DNA of 18,346 bases from TTA-H9 sp002071415 (GCA_035411425.1 DAONSX010000048.1:1-18346), one strand, 5' to 3'. Numbered from the stretch's first letter, positions 1-7,314 are shown. The notes: generated by a model not told the origin, from the letters alone. Made by a program: numbers and translations.

Positions 1-2
1 AA

Positions 3-410
3 ATTTTTACCGAAGTGGATAAATACCCCTTAGCATTGCGAAATAATGGAGGAGGTTTTTATAATCATTATTTATACTGGGAGATAATGAAGCCCCAAGG
101 AGGGGGTTTGCCATCTGAAATGTTGCAAAAAGCCATTCAGGAAGATTTTCAAGATTTTGAGACCTTCAAGGCAGAATTTTCAAAGGCTGCCCTCGACCGT
201 TTTGTCAGTGGATGGGCATGGCTGTCGGTTGACGAATTCGTTCATTTGTTCGTTTCATTTACTTCCAATCCGGATAATTCATTCATGCGCGTTATAGAGA
301 AATGCAACATTGCTATTCTCTGCTTCGATGGATGTGAACACGTCTATTATCTGAATTATCGAAACCAAGACGGTTATTATGTTTAGAATTTCTGCAACCT
401 CATCAGCCGA
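3..410 (+). pseudogene. Fe/Mn superoxide dismutase, C-terminal part, degraded
   Basis: This is the C-terminal two thirds of an iron/manganese superoxide dismutase, the enzyme that converts superoxide to O2 and H2O2. The frame is open to the window edge, so the N-terminus with the first His ligand lies outside; the GTG at 15 is not a real start. Visible family blocks are RNNGGGFYNH (with the second metal His), SKAALDRFVSGWAWL, and a last-ligand block FDGCEHVYYLNY that keeps Asp and His. Decay is evident. DVWEH has become DGCEH, and a TAG at 384-386 cuts the protein where the family continues with a FWNxxNW-like motif. Reading past that stop gives NFCNLIS then R, so the block is still recognisable but its Trp codons are TGC and CGA. 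Family identity is clear. Calling it a pseudogene is an inference, because the frame up to the stop is intact and a divergent, slightly short protein could still be made. Confidence 0.72.
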
Positions 411-663
411 CAGAAATCAAAAACCAATATTCCGAAGCTTTAACAGCTTTCGATATACGAAATCAAGTCGATTTTGATTTGCCTTTGCGGGTCATTGAAC
501 TTGGTGATTGAATTCGAATTTAAGATATCTATCACGGAGGTATTCATTGAATAATTCTTAGACAAAAGGCATAAGAATCTGGTAATGAATAAAATTTATT
601 TAGACTGTGTTTAAATCATGTCTTTTTTGCGAAAAACATTTTTTTTCCATTAAGAAATTATGA
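387..663. other. Non-coding or relic DNA between sod remnant and hydrogenase operon
   Basis: No convincing complete gene is seen here. Beyond the SOD remnant there is one reading frame open from 338 to 508 (stop TGA 509-511) that looks protein-like but has no ATG. It may be a fragment of another lost gene or chance. The rest is AT-rich with a run of eight T residues near 641-648. Confidence 0.4.
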
Positions 664-671
664 TAATTTTG
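664..671 (+). promoter_or_regulatory. Candidate Bacteroidota -7 box (TAATTTTG) for hydrogenase operon
   Basis: TAATTTTG matches the Bacteroidota -7 consensus TAnnTTTG and is the only match found in the 100 bp upstream of the hydrogenase operon. No clear -33 TTTG lies at the expected distance. A start a few bases downstream would fall inside the hairpin that begins at 674, so box and hairpin may not both act as they appear. Confidence 0.35.
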
Positions 672-673
672 TC

Positions 674-708
674 AACCTATTGTTAGCACGCTAACAATAG
701 GTTTTTCG
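674..708 (+). terminator. Strong hairpin with T-tract (terminator or leader attenuator)
   Basis: There is a perfect 13-bp inverted repeat: left arm AACCTATTGTTAG at 674-686, loop CACG, right arm at 691-703. It is followed directly by TTTCG and another T-run on the + strand. This is a good intrinsic terminator for transcription coming from the SOD side. Because it sits about 65 bp before the NuoE-like start, it could alternatively shape or attenuate the hydrogenase mRNA leader. Confidence 0.7.
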
Positions 709-769
709 TTTTACTATTAGGCAATCAATCAAAATTTTAGTGATAACTCATTTTAAAATAGGAGGATAA

Positions 770-1234
770 ATGGCGAATACAGAAATGCTTGTTAAGGAAT
801 TAGCCGATAAATACGGCCGAAACCGCGAATCTCTCTTGCCTATCTTACAGGAATTGATAGACGAGAGGCGTTATGTAAATGACGAAACCATGATCAATGT
901 TGCACGCGAACTCGATTTATCGGCTGCAGAGGTTTATGGAACCGCTTCTTTCTATTCTTTCATCGAAACCGAAGAAGTTGGTAAATATGTAATTCGATTG
1001 TGCAAAACAATAGTTTGCGACATGAAAGGCAAGGAAAACGTACTTCAGGCAATAGAAAATACCCTGAAGATTAAAGTAGGGCAAACCACTGCCGATAAGA
1101 AGTTTACCCTGAAAACAACCAATTGCCTCGGATGGTGCCATAAAGGCCCTGCTATGCTCATTAATGATGAAGTTTATACCGAATTAACCCCCGGCAAGGC
1201 TATCGACATCATCGAAAGTTACATAAACAAGTAA
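770..1234 (+). CDS. hydC: NAD-dependent [FeFe]-hydrogenase subunit, NuoE-like [2Fe-2S] protein
   Basis: This is a 154-residue NuoE/HydC-type subunit. It is a thioredoxin-like [2Fe-2S] protein that passes electrons between the FMN subunit and the rest of a cytoplasmic hydrogenase complex. The N-terminal half is the usual helical part, with AAEVYGTASFYSF at about residues 52-64. The C-terminal half carries the cluster ligands Cys78 and Cys83 (LCKTIVC) and Cys119 and Cys123 (NCLGWC), the spacing of the NuoE family. Length is normal. The ATG at 770 follows a perfect AGGAGG at 760-765, unusually strong for Bacteroidota, which fixes the start. It is the first gene of a three-gene unit with NuoF-like and HydA genes, separated by 37 and 21 bp. 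That context favours a hydrogenase subunit over a complex I subunit. Confidence 0.92.
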   Translation: MANTEMLVKELADKYGRNRESLLPILQELIDERRYVNDETMINVARELDLSAAEVYGTASFYSFIETEEVGKYVIRLCKTIVCDMKGKENVLQAIENTLKIKVGQTTADKKFTLKTTNCLGWCHKGPAMLINDEVYTELTPGKAIDIIESYINK

Positions 1235-1271
1235 ACCAAGATATTTTTTGACAGGAAAAAAACAAAACGAT

Positions 1272-2435
1272 ATGGAAACCAAGAAATTGACACGTGTTGA
1301 TTATATTTTTCGACCCGACAATACATGCCTGGATACTTTAAAAAAATCCCTTCGACGTGATCGTGATGAAATCATTCTCGAGTTGATTGATTCTGGTTTG
1401 AAGGGCAGAGGCGGAGCAGGATTCTTGACCGGTTTGAAATGGAAGCTTGCCAAGGAAGCAGCCGGTGATGTAAAATATGTAATTTGCAATGCTGATGAAG
1501 GCGAACCGGGTACTTTCAAAGACAGGGAGATTCTCGACAGAGTGCCTCGACGTGTATTCACGGGAATGGCTCTATGTGGTTATGTAATTGGCTCCAAGGA
1601 AGGATTCTTGTATTTGCGTGCCGAATATAAATTCCTCGCGCCTAAATTAATGTCTATTATGGCCGAAATGAATCAGGAATTCAAGAAATTGGGGCTCGAT
1701 TTCACCCTCAATATTCGATATGGCAGTGGGGCTTATGTTTGTGGCGAAGAAACTGCATTGATCGATTCGATGGAAGGACGCCGCGGTGAACCACGGAATA
1801 AACCTCCTTTTCCGGTTACAGAAGGTTATTTGAATAAACCCACGGTGGTAAACAATGTCGAAACTTTCGTCAATTGTACCATTATTATGGGAATAGGTGC
1901 CGAAGAATACAAGAGGTTCGGGACTGATAGTTCGAGAGGCTTCAAGTTGTTTTCGGTGAGTGGTGATTGCTCCAAAGAGGGTATTTATGAACTGGAATTA
2001 GGAATGCTTCTCAGCGACTTCGTAGAAGAATTTGGAGACGGTGATACCAAAGCTGTGCAAGTGGGTGGAGCTTCTGGTTTCTGCGTGCCTCGTAAGAAAT
2101 TCAATCAAACCATCATCGGTTTCGAAGGAATTCCAACGGGCGGTTCAATGAAGATTTTCAACAGTAGCCGTTCAATGTATCACGTTTTGCATAATTATCT
2201 TGAATTTTTCGAAGAGGAATCATGTGGACAATGTACTCCTTGCCGGGTTGGCTGCCAGCAGTTGCTCAAAGGCATTGAAGCCGTAAAGAGCAAACAACGC
2301 TCCTCTTCTTACCTTGATGAACTCGTTAAACTTGCAAAAGTGATGAAAGTGGCATCGAAATGTGGCCTTGGCCAATCTGTGGGCAATGCTTTCGTTTCTA
2401 TTGTCGATAATTTTAGAGAAGAAATCATTTACTAA
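1272..2435 (+). CDS. hydB: NAD-dependent [FeFe]-hydrogenase subunit, NuoF-like FMN/NADH protein
   Basis: This is a 387-residue flavoprotein subunit that binds FMN and NAD(H) and a [4Fe-4S] cluster. It is the site where the hydrogenase meets the nicotinamide pool. Visible motifs, numbered from the ATG, are the FMN loop GRGGAGFLTGLKW at 45-57 (family usually GFPTG), NADEGEPGTFKDR at 73-85, the NADH-site block AYVCGEETALIDSMEGRRG at 154-172, and cluster ligands Cys318, Cys321, Cys324 (SCGQCTPCRVG) and Cys364. An in-frame TTG at 1248 would add eight residues. The ATG at 1272 is preferred because MExKKLTRVDY resembles the usual beginning. Many bifurcating HydB proteins are near 600 residues, with an extra N-terminal thioredoxin-like domain and C-terminal ferredoxin domains; both are absent here, so this is the minimal NuoF core. 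Confidence 0.92.
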   Translation: METKKLTRVDYIFRPDNTCLDTLKKSLRRDRDEIILELIDSGLKGRGGAGFLTGLKWKLAKEAAGDVKYVICNADEGEPGTFKDREILDRVPRRVFTGMALCGYVIGSKEGFLYLRAEYKFLAPKLMSIMAEMNQEFKKLGLDFTLNIRYGSGAYVCGEETALIDSMEGRRGEPRNKPPFPVTEGYLNKPTVVNNVETFVNCTIIMGIGAEEYKRFGTDSSRGFKLFSVSGDCSKEGIYELELGMLLSDFVEEFGDGDTKAVQVGGASGFCVPRKKFNQTIIGFEGIPTGGSMKIFNSSRSMYHVLHNYLEFFEEESCGQCTPCRVGCQQLLKGIEAVKSKQRSSSYLDELVKLAKVMKVASKCGLGQSVGNAFVSIVDNFREEIIY

Positions 2436-2456
2436 AACTTTTGAAAGGAAAATGTT

Positions 2457-4247
2457 ATGATAAATATGATTAATCTGACTATTAACAATATACCGGTTAG
2501 TGTAGAAGAAGGAACTACTATTATAGAAGCTGCACGTAGACTGAGCATTCGTATTCCTTCCCTCTGCAATCATGATGATCTTTGTGTTTCAGGTAATTGC
2601 AGGGTGTGTGTCGTCGAACAAGTTGGCAACCCTACACTTCAGGCGGCTTGCGCTACTCCTGTAAGAGAAAATATGCAAATTCTTACCAATAGCATGATGG
2701 TAATGCAAGCCCGGAAAACCATTATCGAACTGTTGCTTTCCGAACATAATGCCGACTGTACCAAGTGCTATAAGAATGGGAATTGCGAACTTCAGGATTT
2801 GTCTAATGAATATCGTATAGGCAATCAGGTATATATCGATTTGATCCCTTTGAAACACTATACAATTGATCAATCTTCTCCTTCGCTCATCAAGGATGAT
2901 AGCAAGTGCATCCGTTGCCAGCGCTGCGTGCGCACGTGTTCTGACTTACAGGCTGTTAGCGCTTTATCGGCAGCTTACAAAGGCTCGGAAATGAAGATTT
3001 CGAGTTTCTACGACCGACCTATGCATGAAGTGATTTGTACCAATTGTGGGCAATGCATCAATCGTTGCCCAACGGGTGCTCTTACCGAACGTAATTATAT
3101 CGACGAGGTATGGGATGCCATCTATGATCCAGGTAAACATGTGGTGGTTCAAACTGCTCCTGCCGTGCGTGTAGCTCTGGGAGAAGAACTTGGTTACGAT
3201 CCGGGTGCACGCGTTACAGGAAAACTTGTTACAGCTCTTCGTAGACTGGGATTCGATTCGGTGTTGGATACCGATTTTACGGCTGATTTAACGATTATGG
3301 AAGAAGGAACAGAACTGCTTACTCGTTTGAAAAAAGTATTGGTTGATAAGGATACATCGATGGCTCTACCTATGTTTACTTCCTGTTCGCCTGGATGGAT
3401 CAAGTTTATAGAACATACTTTCCCCGACCTTCTGCCTCATCTTTCAACCTGCAAATCTCCCCAGCAGATGTTTGGCGCATTGGCTAAAACTTACTATGCT
3501 CAAAAGAAAGGGATTAATCCCAAGGACATTGTATCAGTTTCCATTATGCCCTGTACAGCCAAGAAATTCGAGGCTACGAGGCCCGAAATGCGCGATAGTG
3601 GCTATCAGGATGTAGATTATGTCTTAACCACCCGCGAGCTGGCTATTATGATAAAACAAGCCGGCATAGAATTTATGAAGCTCGATGACGAAGATTATGA
3701 TCGTTTTATGGGTGAATCATCGGGAGCTGGTGTTATTTTTGGAGCAACTGGTGGAGTGATGGAGGCAGCTTTGCGTACGGCTTACGAAATTGTCACAGGT
3801 CGTGAAGTCCCATTTCAAAATTTGAATATTACCCCTGTAAGGGGCATGGAAGGCATTAAAGAAGCCGAGGTCAAAATCGAAAATGTAAAACCTGACTGGA
3901 GTTTCCTCGAAGGAGTTACGTTGAGGGTTGCTATTGCTCATGGTTTGGCCAATGCCAAGAGGCTGATGACTGCTATACGTGATGGCAAGGTTGTTTATCA
4001 TTTTATCGAAATCATGGCATGTCCTGGAGGATGCCTGGGTGGTGGTGGCCAACCGATACCAACCAATCTGGAAATCAGAAAGAAACGTGCAGAGGCAATT
4101 TATGCAGAAGATGAAAACCTGCCTATTCGTAAATCCCACGAAAATCCTGAAATTATTCAAATCTATCAGGAATTTTTGGGTGAACCCTTGAGCCATACAT
4201 CGCATGAATTACTGCATACGCATTATGTTCCTCGAAAACGTTATTAA
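2457..4247 (+). CDS. hydA: [FeFe]-hydrogenase catalytic subunit (HydA, trimeric NAD-linked type)
   Basis: This 596-residue cytoplasmic enzyme catalyses reversible H2 oxidation and proton reduction. From the N-terminus it shows a plant-type [2Fe-2S] domain (Cys37, Cys48, Cys51, Cys65), a His-Cys [4Fe-4S] site (His97, Cys101, Cys104, Cys110), and two ferredoxin [4Fe-4S] motifs (Cys151/154/157/161 and Cys194/197/200/204). The H-cluster domain follows. Loop 1 is TSCSPGW (Cys310, Ser311), loop 2 MPCTAKKFE (Cys366), and loop 3 EIMACPGGCLGGGGQP (Cys522, Cys526). The C-terminal SHELLHTHYV resembles the usual AHEILHxxY small-subunit-like tail. AAAGGAA precedes the ATG at 2457; a second ATG four codons on (2466) is possible. 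With the NuoE- and NuoF-like genes it forms a trimer of the NAD(P)-linked type; electron bifurcation with ferredoxin is plausible but not shown. The TSCSP loop is discussed in the findings. Confidence 0.95.
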   Translation: MINMINLTINNIPVSVEEGTTIIEAARRLSIRIPSLCNHDDLCVSGNCRVCVVEQVGNPTLQAACATPVRENMQILTNSMMVMQARKTIIELLLSEHNADCTKCYKNGNCELQDLSNEYRIGNQVYIDLIPLKHYTIDQSSPSLIKDDSKCIRCQRCVRTCSDLQAVSALSAAYKGSEMKISSFYDRPMHEVICTNCGQCINRCPTGALTERNYIDEVWDAIYDPGKHVVVQTAPAVRVALGEELGYDPGARVTGKLVTALRRLGFDSVLDTDFTADLTIMEEGTELLTRLKKVLVDKDTSMALPMFTSCSPGWIKFIEHTFPDLLPHLSTCKSPQQMFGALAKTYYAQKKGINPKDIVSVSIMPCTAKKFEATRPEMRDSGYQDVDYVLTTRELAIMIKQAGIEFMKLDDEDYDRFMGESSGAGVIFGATGGVMEAALRTAYEIVTGREVPFQNLNITPVRGMEGIKEAEVKIENVKPDWSFLEGVTLRVAIAHGLANAKRLMTAIRDGKVVYHFIEIMACPGGCLGGGGQPIPTNLEIRKKRAEAIYAEDENLPIRKSHENPEIIQIYQEFLGEPLSHTSHELLHTHYVPRKRY

Positions 4248-4352
4248 TTTAGACAATAACTGGATTTAGTAATGAAGTATCGTGAAATTTCTTAATTTTA
4301 TCGAGAAAATAAGAATTCAACAAAAGTCGAAACATTTAAAATTTCAGTCATT

Positions 4353-4745
4353 ATGAAAGACATTAAAATATTGTTGGTAGATGATGATATAGATTTTGTA
4401 TTTATCCAGAAAGCTTTTTTAGAGAAAGAAGGTTTTCAGGTGATTACGGCAGGTGATAAGTTTGCAGGCTTTGAAAGAGCAAGAGCCGAGAAACCCGATC
4501 TGGCCATACTCGACGTGATGATGACTACTGATCAGGAAGGGTTTGAAATGGCACGCGAAATGCGTAAAGATCCCCAGCTGAAAGATATTCCCATCATCAT
4601 GTTGACAAGTGTGGATTCAGTTATGGGTCTCAACTTGAAAGAAATGGCCAATGATCCCAAATGGCTTCCCGTGGATTCCTACCTCGAAAAACCTGTCCAA
4701 CCGCAAAAACTCCTGGACGAAATAAAACGCTTGCTCAAGCTTTGA
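4353..4745 (+). CDS. Stand-alone CheY-like response regulator receiver protein
   Basis: This 130-residue protein is a single receiver domain with no output domain. The acidic pocket is Asp10-Asp12 (LLVDDDID), the phosphorylation site is Asp54 (AILDVMM), and the switch residues are Thr85 (MLTSV) and Lys113 (LEKPV), so all catalytic residues are present. Family knowledge says such proteins are phosphorylated by a histidine kinase and act by protein contact. It lies 105 bp downstream of hydA on the same strand, with no promoter box seen between them, so co-transcription with the hydrogenase genes is likely. No kinase is in the window. A role in sensing or controlling hydrogen metabolism is inferred only from position. 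Confidence 0.88.
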   Translation: MKDIKILLVDDDIDFVFIQKAFLEKEGFQVITAGDKFAGFERARAEKPDLAILDVMMTTDQEGFEMAREMRKDPQLKDIPIIMLTSVDSVMGLNLKEMANDPKWLPVDSYLEKPVQPQKLLDEIKRLLKL

Positions 4746-4761
4746 AAAGCTTATATTTCAA

Positions 4762-4797
4762 ATTCAATAGCCGGTCTGCTTAGGCCGGCTATTGAAT
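4762..4797 (+). terminator. 13-bp perfect hairpin after the receiver gene
   Basis: Left arm ATTCAATAGCCGG (4762-4774), 10-nt loop, right arm at 4785-4797. The stem is perfect and GC-rich at its apex, 17 bp after the stop codon. No T-tract follows, so it is either a weak intrinsic terminator or a structure protecting the 3' end of the hydrogenase operon mRNA. Confidence 0.6.
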
Positions 4798-5261
4798 GTT
4801 ACGCGCATACTCAGATTGTCCCTTTCTCACTACGTTGCCTTAGATTATGATCTTTTGCTCAGAATAGCAAGCATGCACGTTGACCAAGCTGGATATAATA
4901 AAGCAATCAACTGAGCCGCTTTCACTATGTATAGCTCCGTGTATATCTTTGGAAACCTTTGTTTTATGTAAAATCGAAGAATAGGATTATATCAAAACGG
5001 GATCTGATTCAAACGGATTTATCATATAGTTTTACTATTTCTATTATTTTGAGAATAATGATTCTATTTCTGAAGTGGAGAATCAAAATAAATTTTATCC
5101 GATGATTGGAATAAAAATAAGGAATGTATGTATTTAAACGCTCTGTTTCTTATTTAATACATGAGTTTGGAAGTGTATCCGGGTAATGTCCGACTTATAT
5201 TGAATAGCTAAATGTGAATATTTAAAATTATCGAACAAATACAACAAATCAACGAAAGAAT
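4798..5261. other. Gene-free spacer of about 460 bp
   Basis: I find no convincing gene, RNA gene or repeat here. It is AT-rich with frequent stops in the frames inspected. A TATCTTTG at 4944-4951 matches the TAnnTTTG pattern but has no -33 partner and no gene close downstream. Confidence 0.4.
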
Positions 5262-5269
5262 TAATTTTG
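5262..5269 (+). promoter_or_regulatory. Candidate -7 box (TAATTTTG) for the DUF4831 gene
   Basis: TAATTTTG matches TAnnTTTG and lies 63 bp before the preferred ATG at 5333, giving a leader of roughly 55 nt. No -33 element is recognisable. Confidence 0.4.
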
Positions 5270-5332
5270 TGAAAACTTCTCGTAGACGAAGAAGAAAATT
5301 TGTTGAAATTTATTCCAAAAAAATTGATCGAT

Positions 5333-6481
5333 ATGAAATATAAATTTTGGTTTGTTATAATTTGCTGTTCTTTTTTCGTTTTTCAGGGTTTGGCACAGAC
5401 CAACATCAGTTTGGTGAGCGGTAAAAATGTGAAGCCCGAGAAAAATGGAGTATTTTTTTCCTTACCACGGAAAATCATCAAGGTTTCGGTAAGTGTTAGA
5501 GAGATAGAAAATTTGAGAGGGCCTTATGCCGAATATGCCCAGCAGCTCATGGGCATAAGCAATCCTGTTACTCAAAATACAAAGGAATATGAAATTGCCG
5601 ATATAAGTATGGAGGGCCTTGTAGAACCTGATCCCGAAAGGATTTACTTCCTTGAGGTGGATGATAAATTGAGCAAAGAGGAGAAGAATTTTTCGGTATG
5701 TTTGACTTCTAACGGAATCATTCGTAGTATTAATGGAATTTCTTCGTCTAAAGAAGCTCAACTCATCAAAGAAGAAAAAAAAGTCATTGGTCAGGAAGAT
5801 TTATTTTCCATGAGTATGAGTCCTTCGCTTTACAGGAAAGTCGATACCATCATAAGAATGGTTACCGTAGATACCAATACGGTTAAGAAGCGTTTTTTCA
5901 ATACATATTTCGAAGAAAAACCCACAGAAATTAAAGCTCGAGAAGCAGCCGACATGGTGTCAAGAATTCGTGAAAGCCGGTTTAATTTGTTGACAGGTTA
6001 TCAGGAAACCAGTTATTCGCCTGAAACTATGAAGTATATGGATGAAAAACTTCAATTAATGGCTCAGGAATATATTTCTCTTTTCAAGGGATTGAAAACA
6101 GAGAACCTGCACACCTATACCTATTATATTGTACCCGATCAGAATAAATCGAATCAGGTCATTTGTAAATTTTCGAAGGAAACAGGTATTTCCGATGCCA
6201 CCGATAGCAAAGGGAAAGAAATCGTACTTAGCATAAAAAGAAGCGGAACTATGATTCAAATGCCTGCCTGGGCTTCTGCACCCGTTGAGGTAAAATCTCT
6301 TTTAGTTCCTTATCGTATTCCTGAAATGGTGAGGTTATCAGTAAATTATGTTGGAAAGGTTTATGATGAACAAGTGATAGCTCTCCCTCAATTTGGTGTA
6401 GTTTCGGTTGTGCCTTTTGTAAAGAGCAAAATAGAATTCGATCCCCAAACAGGATGCATTGTAAAAATCTACTATGAATAA
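5333..6481 (+). CDS. Secreted DUF4831 family protein
   Basis: This is a 382-residue exported protein of the DUF4831 family, common in Bacteroidales and of unknown function. From the ATG at 5333 it begins with a classical signal peptide (MKYK, a hydrophobic core, FQGLAQ, cleavage near residue 22). A TTG at 5300 would add 11 residues ahead of the signal and is less likely. The match to the family rests on the N-terminal block: VFFSLPRKIIKVSVSV, then GPYAEYAQQLMGI, the E-I-A-D-I segment, and VEPDPERIYFLEV, corresponding to family blocks recalled as slPktvlkVevtve, GpfyryAerlLGi and PDPdkxYxv. There is no lipoprotein Cys, so it is probably periplasmic or loosely membrane-associated. It stands alone on the + strand, and its last 10 bp overlap the end of kdsA on the other strand. 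Confidence 0.75.
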   Translation: MKYKFWFVIICCSFFVFQGLAQTNISLVSGKNVKPEKNGVFFSLPRKIIKVSVSVREIENLRGPYAEYAQQLMGISNPVTQNTKEYEIADISMEGLVEPDPERIYFLEVDDKLSKEEKNFSVCLTSNGIIRSINGISSSKEAQLIKEEKKVIGQEDLFSMSMSPSLYRKVDTIIRMVTVDTNTVKKRFFNTYFEEKPTEIKAREAADMVSRIRESRFNLLTGYQETSYSPETMKYMDEKLQLMAQEYISLFKGLKTENLHTYTYYIVPDQNKSNQVICKFSKETGISDATDSKGKEIVLSIKRSGTMIQMPAWASAPVEVKSLLVPYRIPEMVRLSVNYVGKVYDEQVIALPQFGVVSVVPFVKSKIEFDPQTGCIVKIYYE

Positions 6482-7299
6482 TTTCTGTTCAAGGCTTTTC
6501 TGATTTGAACGAGCTGTTTCAAGAGATTTTCGAGCAGGGAGAGTTGCAGCATATTGGCTCCGTCTGATAAAGCTCTGGATGGTTCAGGATGGGTTTCGAT
6601 GAAAATACCGTCAGCGCTTGCGGCAACAGCTGCTTTTCCAATAGTAGAAATAAATTGAGGCGAGCCTCCGCTTACGCCAGCTGAGGTGTTCGGCTGCTGC
6701 AACGAATGCGTTATGTCAACTACAACGGGCACATCAAAACTTTGCATGATGGGAATGGAGCGAAAATCAACTATCAAATCGTTATAACCAAAGGTAGTTC
6801 CTCTTTCGGTAAGGATTATTCGATTATTACCCTGGCTTTTGAGCTTTTCGACGACAAATTGCATGGCTTCGGGCGAAATGAACTGCCCTTTCTTTACGTT
6901 GATTACTTTTTGCGTAAGTGCGGCTGCAACGAGTAATTCTGTTTGCCGGCAAAGAAATGCAGGAACCTGCAATACATCTACATAAGCAGCAGCCAGTTCG
7001 GCTTCCTCGGCCGTATGAAAATCGGTTAGAACTGGAATCCTTAATTCATTACGCACGTCGGCGATGGCTTTCAAAGCCAAAATATCTCCTATTCCCGTGA
7101 AGGAATGTATGCTTGTGCGATTGGCCTTTTTATAGGAAGCTTTGAAAATGAAAGGTATTTCGAGACGTTCACAGATATCATAGATTACTGAGGCAATCTC
7201 GAGGGGCATTTGTGGATTTTCGACAATGCAAGGCCCTGCTATCAGGAAGAAATTATCGGAATTCTTATGCCGGAGCAAGGGTAAACCATCAGGTATCAT
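6472..7299 (-). CDS. kdsA: 3-deoxy-8-phosphooctulonate (Kdo-8-P) synthase
   Basis: This 275-residue enzyme condenses arabinose-5-phosphate with phosphoenolpyruvate to Kdo-8-phosphate, the first committed step to the Kdo sugars of LPS. Family signatures are FLIAGPCIVENP, KASYKKANRTSIHSFTG, VLTDFHT, VLQVPAFLCRQTELL, NVKKGQFISP, LTERGTTFGYNDLIVDFRS and DGIFIETHPEPSRALSDGANM. Cys24 in AGPCI occupies the position that is Cys in metal-dependent enzymes (Aquifex type) and Asn in the metal-independent E. coli type. Together with the His of DITHS, the Glu of FIETH and the Asp of LSDGANM this predicts a metal-dependent enzyme. It is the last gene of the ftsK-lolA-rarA-kdsA run, 15 bp after rarA, and its end overlaps the convergent DUF4831 gene. 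Confidence 0.95.
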   Translation of the reverse strand: MIPDGLPLLRHKNSDNFFLIAGPCIVENPQMPLEIASVIYDICERLEIPFIFKASYKKANRTSIHSFTGIGDILALKAIADVRNELRIPVLTDFHTAEEAELAAAYVDVLQVPAFLCRQTELLVAAALTQKVINVKKGQFISPEAMQFVVEKLKSQGNNRIILTERGTTFGYNDLIVDFRSIPIMQSFDVPVVVDITHSLQQPNTSAGVSGGSPQFISTIGKAAVAASADGIFIETHPEPSRALSDGANMLQLSLLENLLKQLVQIRKALNRNYS

Positions 7300-7314
7300 A
7301 ATTTTAATTGGGTT

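Noticed and set aside
599..617. Possible insertion-sequence end (TTTAGACTGTGTTTAAA)
   Set aside because: It resembles the style of some IS termini, but there is no partner inverted repeat and no transposase fragment nearby; it is too short to support.
1248..1271. TTG start adding eight residues to the NuoF-like subunit
   Set aside because: The ATG at 1272 gives a family-like N-terminus, and the extra residues (TTG then TGKKQND) have no family counterpart.
3717..4205. Long - strand open frame opposite hydA
   Set aside because: It is antisense to a clearly coding region, and its translation has no family features; it is a shadow of the hydA codon pattern.
770..4247. Respiratory complex I (nuoEFG) fragment
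   Set aside because: The third gene has all three H-cluster loops of [FeFe]-hydrogenase and no other nuo genes follow, so the operon is a hydrogenase.
5300..5332. TTG start for the DUF4831 protein
   Set aside because: It would place 11 residues ahead of a standard signal peptide that begins cleanly at the ATG at 5333.
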